Assembly: GCF_900106755.1 (NCBI RefSeq)
Contig: NZ_FNNN01000020.1
Span: forward strand, 44,563-108,562
Direction of reading: 5' to 3'
DNA: 64,000 nt
Source of the DNA: Bacteroides faecis MAJ27
GTDB taxonomy: Bacteria; Bacteroidota; Bacteroidia; Bacteroidales; Bacteroidaceae
The position numbers were made by a program, and so were the translations under genes. Shown one piece after another: positions 18,318 through 26,090 of this stretch. Numbering within the stretch: position 1 is the first letter of the stretch; every line of letters begins with the position of its first letter. The notes beneath the pieces were generated by a model. That model saw only the letters and a list, made by a program, of their open reading frames with translations, searched no databases and had not been told where the DNA came from.

Positions 18318-19199
18318 TTAAGCTCTTGGATGAGCTTGTTTATACACTTTTTTAAGTTCTTCAAATGTGGCATGCGTATAGATCTCGGTAGTTGCGATAC
18401 TCTCGTGACCCAAAAGTTCTTTTACCGCGCCCAGTTCCGCTTCATTATTCAGCATCGTGGTAGCAAAAGTATGCCTCAACACGTGAGGACTTCTTTTCTT
18501 CAGCGTCGCCACCTTTGACAGGTTCCGTTTCACTAAATTATAGACCAGATTCTTATAAAGCCGTTCACCACTCTCCTTCACGAAGAAGGCTTCCGACCTT
18601 TCCGGAATCATTTCGTTTCTTATATTAATATATTCAAGCATCAACTCCCGCAGTTCGTCACCGAACGGTATCAGCCTTTGCTTGTTTCTTTTCCCGGTTA
18701 CTTTCAAAAGAGAAGCGGAGAAATCCACATCCTTATCATCCAAACCTATCAATTCTGAAAGCCTCATGCCGGTGGCATAAAACATTTCAATAATCAACCG
18801 ATCGCGACAGCCTTTAAATCCTTCGCCAAAGTCCGTATCATCCAGCAACTTATCCATTTCGCTCTCTTTCAGAAAAACAGGTAACGGTTTTTTATTCTTA
18901 GGTCCCGTTATTTTCCTTAACGGATCCACTGTCACCTCTCCTTGCCTTAAAAGATACTTATAGAACGACCGGAGCGAACTCAACTTACGATTTACAGAAG
19001 TCGAAGTATATCCCCTATCCATTAATGAAACAATCCATTCACGAATCAGTTCACCTTCCACCTCCAACGGATCAAACTTTCCGTACTCTTCTTGAGCAAA
19101 CTCCCGCAGCTGCTTTATATCCTCGCCATACGCCAGAACGGTTTTTTCGGAATAATTCCGCTCATACCGGAGATAATCAAGAAAAGATTTAATTAACAT
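18318..19199 (-). CDS. xerC: Tyrosine recombinase XerC/XerD
   Basis: A 293-residue recombinase with an N-terminal SAM-like DNA-binding domain (1-100) and a C-terminal catalytic domain. Catalytic residues seen are R146 (ATGMRLSEL), H239 and R242 (HVLRHTFAT), H265 (LLGHES) and nucleophile Y274 (IYTH); a Lys in GKRNKQ is the likely beta-strand lysine. Length and motifs are those of the chromosome dimer-resolving Xer proteins, not of phage integrases. The neighbours rpsU and hpf are chromosomal core genes. The start at 19199 (MLIKSFLDYL) is preferred over a codon nine positions upstream. Which of the two Xer paralogues it is cannot be settled here. Confidence 0.88.
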   Translation of the reverse strand: MLIKSFLDYLRYERNYSEKTVLAYGEDIKQLREFAQEEYGKFDPLEVEGELIREWIVSLMDRGYTSTSVNRKLSSLRSFYKYLLRQGEVTVDPLRKITGPKNKKPLPVFLKESEMDKLLDDTDFGEGFKGCRDRLIIEMFYATGMRLSELIGLDDKDVDFSASLLKVTGKRNKQRLIPFGDELRELMLEYINIRNEMIPERSEAFFVKESGERLYKNLVYNLVKRNLSKVATLKKRSPHVLRHTFATTMLNNEAELGAVKELLGHESIATTEIYTHATFEELKKVYKQAHPRA

Positions 19200-19272
19200 A
19201 ATATCGCTACATCTAAAATCGTGCAACGAATGTATGAAAAGAATTCAATAATTCAAAGGAAATTACGAATTA

Positions 19273-19464
19273 TTAATCTTCTACTTGCTGAAGTTGTTGT
19301 ACATAAACCGCACGTTCTTTCTTAAGTCTTTTAGTTACAGACGGTTTATCAAATTGCTGTCTGCTTCTCAATTCTTTTACGATACCAGTTTTCTCAAATT
19401 TTCTTTTAAACTTCTTCAGCGCTTTTTCAATGTTTTCGCCTTCTTTTACAGGTACTACAATCAT
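19273..19464 (-). CDS. rpsU: 30S ribosomal protein S21
   Basis: S21 (63 residues): MIVVPVKEGENIEKALKKFKRKFEKTG, then RSRQQFDKPSVTKR. S21 lies at the mRNA exit near the anti-Shine-Dalgarno region. In Bacteroidota the ribosome hides the 16S 3' end, and S21 is one of the proteins reported to do so. It is first gene of a transcript with xerC and hpf, and has a consensus promoter at 19519-19549. Confidence 0.95.
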   Translation of the reverse strand: MIVVPVKEGENIEKALKKFKRKFEKTGIVKELRSRQQFDKPSVTKRLKKERAVYVQQLQQVED

Positions 19465-19518
19465 TTTGTTATTATTAATATGTTATTGGTTAAAAATTTC
19501 CGCAGTCAAATTGCGCCG

Positions 19519-19549
19519 CAAAATTACACATACTTTCTTTATTCACAAA
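19519..19549 (-). promoter_or_regulatory. Promoter of rpsU-xerC-hpf
   Basis: Exact consensus on the minus strand: TTTG (19546-19549), a 19-base spacer, TAATTTTG (19519-19526). The leader to rpsU would be about 50 bases. Confidence 0.82.
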
Positions 19550-19610
19550 ACTTTCGGCAAATATTTCTCAAAAACTATTCATAAACAAATCATTAACCAC
19601 GAAAAGTTAG

Positions 19611-19618
19611 TACCTTTG
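19611..19618 (+). promoter_or_regulatory. -7 promoter box upstream of aminopeptidase P
   Basis: TACCTTTG matches TAnnTTTG, 38 bases before the start codon. No TTTG is found 19-21 bases upstream, so only the -7 box is supported. Confidence 0.45.
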
Positions 19619-19655
19619 AAACTCTTAAATATGTCTATAATTAATATAATAAGGT

Positions 19656-21437
19656 ATGAAACAGAGTATAAAAGAGCGTCTACACGCGCTACGGATGACA
19701 TTTCATCCTAACCATATCAAAGCGTTCATCATTCCCAGTACCGATCCGCACCTGAGTGAGTATGTAGCTCCTTACTGGATGTCCCGTGAATGGATTTCCG
19801 GTTTTACGGGTTCCGCCGGAACAGCCGTTGTCTTAATGGATAAAGCCGGATTGTGGACAGATTCCCGATATTTTCTACAAGCGGAAAAGGAATTAGAAGG
19901 CAGCGGTATTACATTATATAAGGAGATGTTACCGGAAACCCCGAGCATCACAGCGTTTCTCTGTCAGAATCTAAAGCCGGGAGAATCTGTGAGCATTGAT
20001 GGAAAAATGTTTTCTGTGCAACAGGTGGAACAGATGAAGGAGGATCTGGCGCCATATCAGTTACAGATCGATATGTTTGGCGACCCGCTGAAAAGCATAT
20101 GGAAAGACCGTCCTTCCATGCCCGATGCTCCGGCCTTCATCTATGACGTCAAATATGCAGGAAAAAGTTGTGAGGAAAAAGTTACCGCTATTCGTGCTGA
20201 ACTGAAAAAGAAAGGTATTTATGCCTTATTCTTGTCCAGTCTGGACGAAATAGCATGGACTCTTAATTTGAGAGGAAGTGATGTACATTGCAATCCGGTT
20301 ATAGTGAGTTACCTGCTGATTACTCAGGACGATGTGATTTATTTTATCTCGCCGGAGAAGGTTACCCAAGAAGTAAGCGAGTATTTGAAAGAGCAGAAGG
20401 TCAGCCTGAAGAGATATGATGAAACAGAGGCTTTTCTGAGTTCTTTTACAGGAGAAAGCATACTCATCGATCCCAGAAGAACGAACTATGCAATTTACAC
20501 ATCCATCAATCCTTCATGTAAGATCATCCGTGGCGAATCCCCCGTGACGTTACTGAAAGCAATTCGTAATGAGCAGGAAATTGACGGCATCCACCATGCG
20601 ATGCAACGGGATGGTGTGGCACTTGTCAAATTCCTCAAATGGCTGGAAGAATCAGTACCTTCGGGCAAAGAGACCGAATTAAGTGTAGACCGGAAGTTAC
20701 ATGAGTTCCGAGCAGCCCAACCTCTTTATATGGGAGAAAGCTTCGATACAATCGCCGGATACAAAGAGCATGGAGCAATTGTGCACTATTCAGCAACACC
20801 GGAAAGCGATGTCACGCTTCAACCAAAAGGTTTCCTTCTGTTGGATTCGGGAGCACAATATTGGGACGGAACTACCGATATCACCCGCACCATTGCATTA
20901 GGTGAACTGACGGAAGAAGAAAAAACAGACTATACCTTAATATTAAAAGGTCACATTGCATTGGCAATGGCTAAATTCCCTGCCGGAACACGCGGTGCTC
21001 AGCTCGACGTATTGGCCCGTATGCCTATCTGGAGTCATGGAATGAACTTCCTACATGGCACGGGACATGGCGTCGGACATTTTCTGAGTGTTCACGAAGG
21101 ACCTCAAAGTATCCGTATGAATGAGAATCCTGTTGTGCTGCAACCCGGCATGGTCACTTCCAATGAACCCGGTGTGTATAAAGCAGGCAGCCACGGGATA
21201 CGCACCGAAAATCTGACGCTGGTCTGCAAAGACAGAGAAGGAATGTTTGGAGAATACCTTAAGTTTGAAACCATCACCCTATGTCCTATCTGCAAGAAAG
21301 GTATCATCAAAGAGATGCTGACGGCAGAAGAAATCAAGTGGTTCAATGACTATCATCAAACCGTTTACGATAAACTTTCTCCCAGTCTGAACGAAGAAGA
21401 AAAGAAATGGTTGCAAGAAGCAACAGAAGCTATTTAA
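19656..21437 (+). CDS. Xaa-Pro aminopeptidase (M24B, aminopeptidase P)
   Basis: A 593-residue metallopeptidase that removes the N-terminal residue from peptides with proline in second place. Two creatinase-like N-terminal domains (about 1-310) precede the pita-bread catalytic domain. Metal ligands are visible: D397 and D408 (LLLDSGAQYWDGTTD), the His in HGTGHGVGHFLSVHE, the Glu in NEPGVY and the Glu in RTENL. The three-domain length resembles eukaryotic cytosolic aminopeptidase P more than the shorter E. coli PepP. There is no signal peptide, so it is cytoplasmic. It is transcribed alone or with the carbonic anhydrase-like gene 95 bases downstream. Confidence 0.92.
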   Translation: MKQSIKERLHALRMTFHPNHIKAFIIPSTDPHLSEYVAPYWMSREWISGFTGSAGTAVVLMDKAGLWTDSRYFLQAEKELEGSGITLYKEMLPETPSITAFLCQNLKPGESVSIDGKMFSVQQVEQMKEDLAPYQLQIDMFGDPLKSIWKDRPSMPDAPAFIYDVKYAGKSCEEKVTAIRAELKKKGIYALFLSSLDEIAWTLNLRGSDVHCNPVIVSYLLITQDDVIYFISPEKVTQEVSEYLKEQKVSLKRYDETEAFLSSFTGESILIDPRRTNYAIYTSINPSCKIIRGESPVTLLKAIRNEQEIDGIHHAMQRDGVALVKFLKWLEESVPSGKETELSVDRKLHEFRAAQPLYMGESFDTIAGYKEHGAIVHYSATPESDVTLQPKGFLLLDSGAQYWDGTTDITRTIALGELTEEEKTDYTLILKGHIALAMAKFPAGTRGAQLDVLARMPIWSHGMNFLHGTGHGVGHFLSVHEGPQSIRMNENPVVLQPGMVTSNEPGVYKAGSHGIRTENLTLVCKDREGMFGEYLKFETITLCPICKKGIIKEMLTAEEIKWFNDYHQTVYDKLSPSLNEEEKKWLQEATEAI

Positions 21438-21532
21438 AACTGTTTCCGTGCGACATCTGAGCCTAACACGAGGGAGGATGTGTCAAAATGGAAAAGTATT
21501 CAATAAAAACATCATCAAAAACAATATATTTT

Positions 21533-22045
21533 ATGGCTTTAATCAAATCAGTTCGAGGTTTTACTCCCGAAATTGGAGAGAACTGCTTTTTGGCAGACAA
21601 TGCAACTATTATAGGAGATGTAAAAATAGGAGATGACTGTAGCATCTGGTTCTGTACAGTATTGCGTGGTGACGTCAATTCTATACGGATAGGCAATGGA
21701 GTCAATATTCAAGATGGAACCGTGCTACATACTTTATATGAGAAATCAACCATTGAAATCGGTGATCATGTTTCGGTAGGACATAATGTGACCATTCATG
21801 GAGCAACTGTTAAAGATTATGCACTCATAGGAATGGGATCTACCATACTGGATCATGCTATAGTGGGCGAAGGAGCCATCGTTGCCGCCGGCTCTTTGGT
21901 ATTGAGTAATACAGTAATAGAACCCGGAAGTATCTGGGGCGGAGTACCCGCTAAATTTATTAAGAAGGTAGACCCTGAACAGGCGAAGGAGCTAAACCAA
22001 AAAATCGCTCACAATTACCTGATGTATTCTCAATGGTATAAATAG
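21533..22045 (+). CDS. Gamma-carbonic anhydrase-like hexapeptide protein
   Basis: A 170-residue left-handed beta-helix protein built of hexapeptide repeats (IGDVKIGDDCSIW, GVNIQDGTVLHTL, GHNVTIHGATV). The three metal-binding histidines of gamma-class carbonic anhydrases are in place: H66, H84 and H89. The family is mixed: some members hydrate CO2, while others such as YrdA/PaaY act as thioesterases or have no known activity. The start at 21533 (MALIKSVRGFTPEIG) is chosen over an in-frame codon at 21488 because family alignment begins there. It is followed by a 1.2-kb region with no intact gene. Confidence 0.88.
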   Translation: MALIKSVRGFTPEIGENCFLADNATIIGDVKIGDDCSIWFCTVLRGDVNSIRIGNGVNIQDGTVLHTLYEKSTIEIGDHVSVGHNVTIHGATVKDYALIGMGSTILDHAIVGEGAIVAAGSLVLSNTVIEPGSIWGGVPAKFIKKVDPEQAKELNQKIAHNYLMYSQWYK

Positions 22046-22056
22046 AAAAAACAGCC

Positions 22057-22624
22057 TTCAGCCCTTTCAGCTTTTCTCGCAAACGACTTGCCAGAAGGGG
22101 ATAGCGGCTGAAGGCGTGCTTTTACACCCCTTCTCTGACATGCTCTATGAAAGGGTAAATAGTTTCAGCCCCTTCAGCCGGAAAGATAAAATATTCGGAA
22201 ACTACTAACTTCCGTCTCAATAGAGCCTGTATTGATCCCAAACAAAGGTTCTATCAGGAACAAACAGAACCTCTGTTTGAGGCAAACGAAGCCTCTGTTT
22301 TTTTTCTGAACTATAGATCGGTTTATTCATTTTAAATAACCCGGTATACTATCCATTTTCACTTCGGAGGCGGGTAACCTTCATCTCGGTGGTGAATGAA
22401 ACTCATCTCCGAGCCTACAGAATTCAGCCCGTATGCTAAATGGCTATAACTTGCAGACAAAGTAGCCACAGCCAGTAAATTATGAATTTATATATGACCG
22501 AGGCTGAAAGGGGCTGAAACCACTCCCCCCTTCTCTAAGCAATCTGAGAAGGGGTATAAAAGTGTTCCTTCAGCCGCTCCCCCCTTCCGGCAAGTCGTTT
22601 GCGAGAAAAACTGAAAGGGCTGAA
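22057..22624. repeat. 123-bp imperfect inverted repeat pair around a 322-base centre
   Basis: The left arm (22057-22179) and the reverse complement of the right arm (22502-22624) align end to end at roughly 80 percent. They share TTCAGCCCTTTCAG at the outer ends, CTCGCAAACGACTTGCC and GCGGCTGAAGG inside, and GTTTCAGCCCC at the inner ends. Each arm also repeats the heptamer TTCAGCC. The 12 bases from 22046 to 22057 adjoin the carbonic anhydrase-like gene. No transposase frame is seen in the centre. It could be a relic of a short non-autonomous element or an RNA-structured intergenic unit. Confidence 0.75.
22219..22438. repeat. Degenerate tandem repeats, 22-base period, two blocks
   Basis: Units start every 22 bases from 22219. 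In 22219, 22241, 22263 and 22285 the unit opens AATAGA, AACAAA, AACAGA, AACGAA, and CCTCTG recurs exactly 22 bases apart (22270, 22292). A second block in the same phase has TTCACTTCGG (22358), TTCATCTCGG (22380), CTCATCTCCG (22402) and TTCAGCCCGT (22423). Outside the anchors the bases vary. It lies inside the inverted-repeat pair. A 22-base period is not a multiple of three, so it is not a coding repeat. Confidence 0.65.
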
Positions 22625-22640
22625 TGCAGAAAGTATCCAA

Positions 22641-22794
22641 GTAGTAGTATGAACTAATAGCTGTACATCTTTCATTCAAATGTCGTACATCTTCGACTCA
22701 AACGTTGTACCAGAATCAAACAACTCAAGTACTTGCCACGAGCAAGTCTTGTACTTATCGGGAAGTACTCTAATACAAGTTTGGCTCCTATCAT
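22641..22794. repeat. GTAC-anchored array, 22-base period
   Basis: GTAC occurs at 22663, 22685, 22707, 22729 and 22751, each exactly 22 bases from the last. GTAG at 22641 and ATAC at 22773 are one-base variants at the next positions on either side. The first two full units also share GTACATCTT and TCAAA; later units keep little beyond the anchor. The array starts 17 bases after the right arm of the inverted repeat and ends just before the thioredoxin-like remnant. Confidence 0.72.
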
Positions 22795-22810
22795 CTCTTA
22801 AACCATATTC

Positions 22811-23074
22811 ATGCAATACCAAGCAGCTATATCAACAAGAACTCTACTATATAATCATATACAAAAAACATGGAAAATACTCATAGAAGATATAGCCGGA
22901 GATCACTATTGGCTAAACAAAGAGCAATGGAATTACTTATGGAAGCAGTTTCAGATGACAGGGCTACCGATGTACCTGATAATGGATAAGCAAGGAAACA
23001 TCGTGAAACGTTTCACTCACATCACAGCTAAAGAGCTGAAAAATTTATTGGAACAAGAAATCAATAAAATATAA
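22811..23074 (+). pseudogene. Thioredoxin/TlpA-like C-terminal remnant
   Basis: An 87-codon open stretch whose second half (LWKQFQMTGLPMYLIMDKQG, NIVKRFTHITAKELKNLLEQE) has the end of a thioredoxin fold: the cis-Pro strand (TGLPMYLIMDKQGNIV) and the closing helix. The first 25 or so residues look like junk. The CxxC active site and the N-terminal half are absent, and no related sequence is seen upstream. I take it as the tail of a lost TlpA-like thiol-disulfide oxidoreductase, perhaps broken by the arrival of the repeat region. Expression as a small protein is possible but not supported. Confidence 0.6.
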
Positions 23075-23161
23075 AAGCTATAAGCATTCACCGAAAGCAA
23101 AACTCCACCTTAAGAAATTCAAGCTGAAAGTTACATAGCCGGAAAACAGCTTTAAAAGAAA

Positions 23162-23211
23162 ATCCCCCTATTTTAGCCTTATCCATAATGGAGTACTAAA
23201 ATAAGGGGATC
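23162..23211. terminator. Terminator hairpin after waaA
   Basis: Arms ATCCCCCTATTTTAG and CTAAAATAAGGGGAT (one mismatch) around a 20-base loop, 22 bases after the waaA stop codon (minus strand). The stretch from 23075 to 23161 holds nothing else that I recognise. Confidence 0.65.
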
Positions 23212-23232
23212 ATTATTCTTATATATCAATCT

Positions 23233-24456
23233 CTAAAAGTTAATCATGTGCATAATCTTTTCCGTAGCTCCGGCATTACTGGTCACATAATAACCGGCAT
23301 TCGCACCGGTTTCACGCATGAAAACATCATCTGTCTGGAATCGGTCCAGCAAGGCTTTGAGTTCATCATAATCCTTTATTGAGTATGCGCCTTTGGCTTC
23401 GAGCAATCGGATCGCCTCCATAAACTTTTGATATTTCGGTCCGAAGATGACAGGAATACCATATACAGCCGCTTCCAGCGTATTATGAATGCCGACACCA
23501 AAACCACCTCCAATATATGCCACTTCTCCATAACGATAAATAGAAGATAGCAGTCCGAAGCAGTCGATAATCAAACAATCAACTTTCAACACATTCTTTT
23601 CGTCAGCACGAGTATAGCGTACATAAGGACGTTTCAACTTACTGATTATTTCCACCAGATGATTTTCATCAATCACATGCGGAGCAATAATCAGCTTCAT
23701 TTCCGGATGGCTGTTGAAATACTCCAAAAACAAATCCTCATCCGGTCCCCAAGAACTGCCCGCCACAAATGTAAAGGCATTGTCTCCTTTAAACATTTTC
23801 ACCAGCGGAAGGTCTTTGGCCTCTTCGCGAATCTGCAACACACGGTCGAAACGAGTATCTCCCACCACTGTCACACGACTGATACCAATCTTCGACAAAT
23901 AGCGTTTGGAGGCCTCATTCTGCACAAACAAATGATCGAAATCTTTCAACACATTGCGATAAGTTCCTCCATACCATTTAAAGAATATCTGATCACGACG
24001 GAAAATGGAAGATACGCTATATACTGGAATACGACGTTTATGAAGTTCATCCAGATAATTCTTCCAGAATTCGTACTTGATGAAGAACGCCATGCAAGGG
24101 TTTGCAATATCCAGGAACTTCTTCACATTCCGCGGTTTATCAAACGGCAGATAGCATACAATGTCCGCTCCCCGGTAATGCTTGCGCACTTCGTAACCGG
24201 AAGGAGAGAAAAAAGTAAGCAATATCTTATAATTGGGATATTTTTCCCGAATCATTTCTATTAATGGACGCCCCTGTTCAAACTCACCGAGCGAAGCAGC
24301 ATGAAACCAGATATACTGTTCTCCTTTCTCCACTTGTTGACGTAAAAGCTCATATACCACCCAATGCCCCTTCATCATTTTTCGGGGTTTACGGCTAAAC
24401 GGGGCAGCTAAATGAACCAGAAGGTCATAAATAACTATTGCCAGGTTGTAAAGCAT
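23233..24456 (-). CDS. waaA: 3-deoxy-D-manno-octulosonic acid (Kdo) transferase
   Basis: Transfers Kdo from CMP-Kdo to lipid A precursor at the inner membrane. It is 407 residues long with a hydrophobic N-terminal anchor (MLYNLAIVIYDLLVHLAAPF) and two Rossmann-like halves (GT-B fold, GT30). The conserved catalytic Glu is E58 in HAASLGEFEQG, and the C-terminal donor site has IGGGFGVGIHNTLEAAVYGIP. It lies 16 bases after gltX on the same strand, so the two are probably one transcript. Confidence 0.93.
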   Translation of the reverse strand: MLYNLAIVIYDLLVHLAAPFSRKPRKMMKGHWVVYELLRQQVEKGEQYIWFHAASLGEFEQGRPLIEMIREKYPNYKILLTFFSPSGYEVRKHYRGADIVCYLPFDKPRNVKKFLDIANPCMAFFIKYEFWKNYLDELHKRRIPVYSVSSIFRRDQIFFKWYGGTYRNVLKDFDHLFVQNEASKRYLSKIGISRVTVVGDTRFDRVLQIREEAKDLPLVKMFKGDNAFTFVAGSSWGPDEDLFLEYFNSHPEMKLIIAPHVIDENHLVEIISKLKRPYVRYTRADEKNVLKVDCLIIDCFGLLSSIYRYGEVAYIGGGFGVGIHNTLEAAVYGIPVIFGPKYQKFMEAIRLLEAKGAYSIKDYDELKALLDRFQTDDVFMRETGANAGYYVTSNAGATEKIMHMINF

Positions 24457-24472
24457 AATTTACAAGTCCTAA

Positions 24473-25987
24473 TTATTTAAGTACCTCTACGGCACGCTTC
24501 ATACGAGCCAATGTCTCTTCCTTGCCCAGTACCCAAGAGATATCGAACATGTGCGGACCTTTTCCTTCGCCCACCAGCGTCAAACGGAAAGCATTCATTA
24601 TATTACCCGTGTGGTAACCTTTCTCAGCAATCCAGTCCATCACTACTTTTTCCTGGCCTTCAATGCTGAAATCTTCAATGCCGGCAATGACTTCCGCCAA
24701 TTCCGTCATACATTTTGCAGAGTCTTCCTTCCAGCGTTTCTTTACTGTCTTTTCGTCATATTCAGCAGGAGCTACAAAGAAGAAGCTACATACATCCCAC
24801 AGTTCCTTGATAAAACTTACACGATCTTTCATCATACCAACTACCGTAACAACCTTCTCGAAAGGAGCTTCCACGCCATGCTCTTTCAGCACAGGCAGAA
24901 ACAGTTCGGCAATCTCTTCATTCGGTTTAAGCTGGATATACTGATGATTGAACCAAATACCTTTTTTATAGTCGAATTTAGCCCCCGACTTACTGCAACG
25001 ATGGATATCGAACAACTGTATCATCTCATCCATAGACATTACTTCCTGATCGTTGCCCGGATTCCATCCCAATAAAGCCAGGAAGTTAATCACCGCTTCG
25101 GGCAAATAACCTGATTCACGATATCCGGAAGACACTTCGCCCGATTCCGGACGCCATTCCAACGGGAATACAGGGAATCCCAGGCGGTCGCCGTCACGCT
25201 TGCTCAGCTTACCGTTTCCTTCCGGTTTCAGCAGCAAAGGCAGGTGGGCAAATTCCGGCATCGTATCTTCCCAACCGAATGCACGGTATAACAGTACGTG
25301 CAACGGAGCTGAAGGCAGCCATTCTTCGCCACGGATTACATGAGACACTTCCATTAAATGGTCGTCTACGATATTGGCAAGATGATAAGTAGGCAATTCA
25401 TCAGCCGACTTATAGAGCACCTTATCATCCAGAATAGATGAATTAATAACTACTTCACCACGAATCAAGTCATTCACGTGAACATTCTCGTTCGGCTCGA
25501 TTTTGAAACGAACCACATATTGCTTTCCTTCAGCAATCAATGCGTCCACTTCTTCTTTCGACATCGTCAGAGAATTACGCATCATCCCACGGGTAGATGC
25601 ATCATATTGGAAGTTAGCAATTTCCGCACGCTTAGCGTCCAGTTCCTCGGGAGTATCAAAAGCTATGTATGCTTTGTCATTGTCCAGCAAAATCTGCACA
25701 TATTTCTTATAAATTTCGCGACGTTCGGACTGACGGTACGGGCCATGTTCTCCACCGAAGCTCACTCCTTCGTCAAAGTGGATACCCAACCACTTGAATG
25801 ACTCGAGTATGTACTCTTCCGCTCCCGGAACAAACCGGTTAGAGTCAGTATCTTCAATACGAAAAATCAAGTCTCCGCCGTGTTGACGCGCAAACAGATA
25901 ATTATACAAAGCTGTACGCACACCGCCGATGTGCAATGCTCCCGTAGGACTCGGAGCAAAACGAACTCTTACTTTTCTTTCTGCCAT
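24473..25987 (-). CDS. gltX: Glutamate--tRNA ligase
   Basis: A class I aminoacyl-tRNA synthetase of 504 residues charging tRNA-Glu. HIGG is at residues 19-22 within FAPSPTGALHIGG, and the KMSKS-type loop is KLSKRDGD near residues 260-267. An insertion just after the KLSKR loop (FPLEWRPESGEVSSGYRESG) is a feature of the Bacteroidota form. The C-terminal anticodon-binding part follows. Whether it is discriminating or also charges tRNA-Gln is not decided by what I can see. Confidence 0.95.
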   Translation of the reverse strand: MAERKVRVRFAPSPTGALHIGGVRTALYNYLFARQHGGDLIFRIEDTDSNRFVPGAEEYILESFKWLGIHFDEGVSFGGEHGPYRQSERREIYKKYVQILLDNDKAYIAFDTPEELDAKRAEIANFQYDASTRGMMRNSLTMSKEEVDALIAEGKQYVVRFKIEPNENVHVNDLIRGEVVINSSILDDKVLYKSADELPTYHLANIVDDHLMEVSHVIRGEEWLPSAPLHVLLYRAFGWEDTMPEFAHLPLLLKPEGNGKLSKRDGDRLGFPVFPLEWRPESGEVSSGYRESGYLPEAVINFLALLGWNPGNDQEVMSMDEMIQLFDIHRCSKSGAKFDYKKGIWFNHQYIQLKPNEEIAELFLPVLKEHGVEAPFEKVVTVVGMMKDRVSFIKELWDVCSFFFVAPAEYDEKTVKKRWKEDSAKCMTELAEVIAGIEDFSIEGQEKVVMDWIAEKGYHTGNIMNAFRLTLVGEGKGPHMFDISWVLGKEETLARMKRAVEVLK

Positions 25988-26015
25988 AATTTGGGTTAGT
26001 ATAGGTAAATCGTGG

Positions 26016-26023
26016 CAAAATTA
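26016..26023 (-). promoter_or_regulatory. -7 promoter box upstream of gltX-waaA
   Basis: TAATTTTG on the minus strand matches TAnnTTTG, 29 bases before the gltX start codon. No TTTG lies at the right distance upstream. Confidence 0.45.
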
Positions 26024-26090
26024 AACCTTTTTTTCCACACTATTGTTTTTTTTTGTACTTTTCGCAAAAATTTCAATGCGTATGGAACAT

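Noticed and set aside
18318..19199. Phage or island integrase beside tRNA genes
   Set aside because: Motifs and length are of chromosomal Xer recombinases, it lies in an rpsU-xerC-hpf transcript, and no att-like duplication of the tRNA ends or other mobile genes is seen.
22219..22794. CRISPR array
   Set aside because: The constant part is only 4-10 bases, the period is 22, there are no full-length identical repeats and no cas gene.
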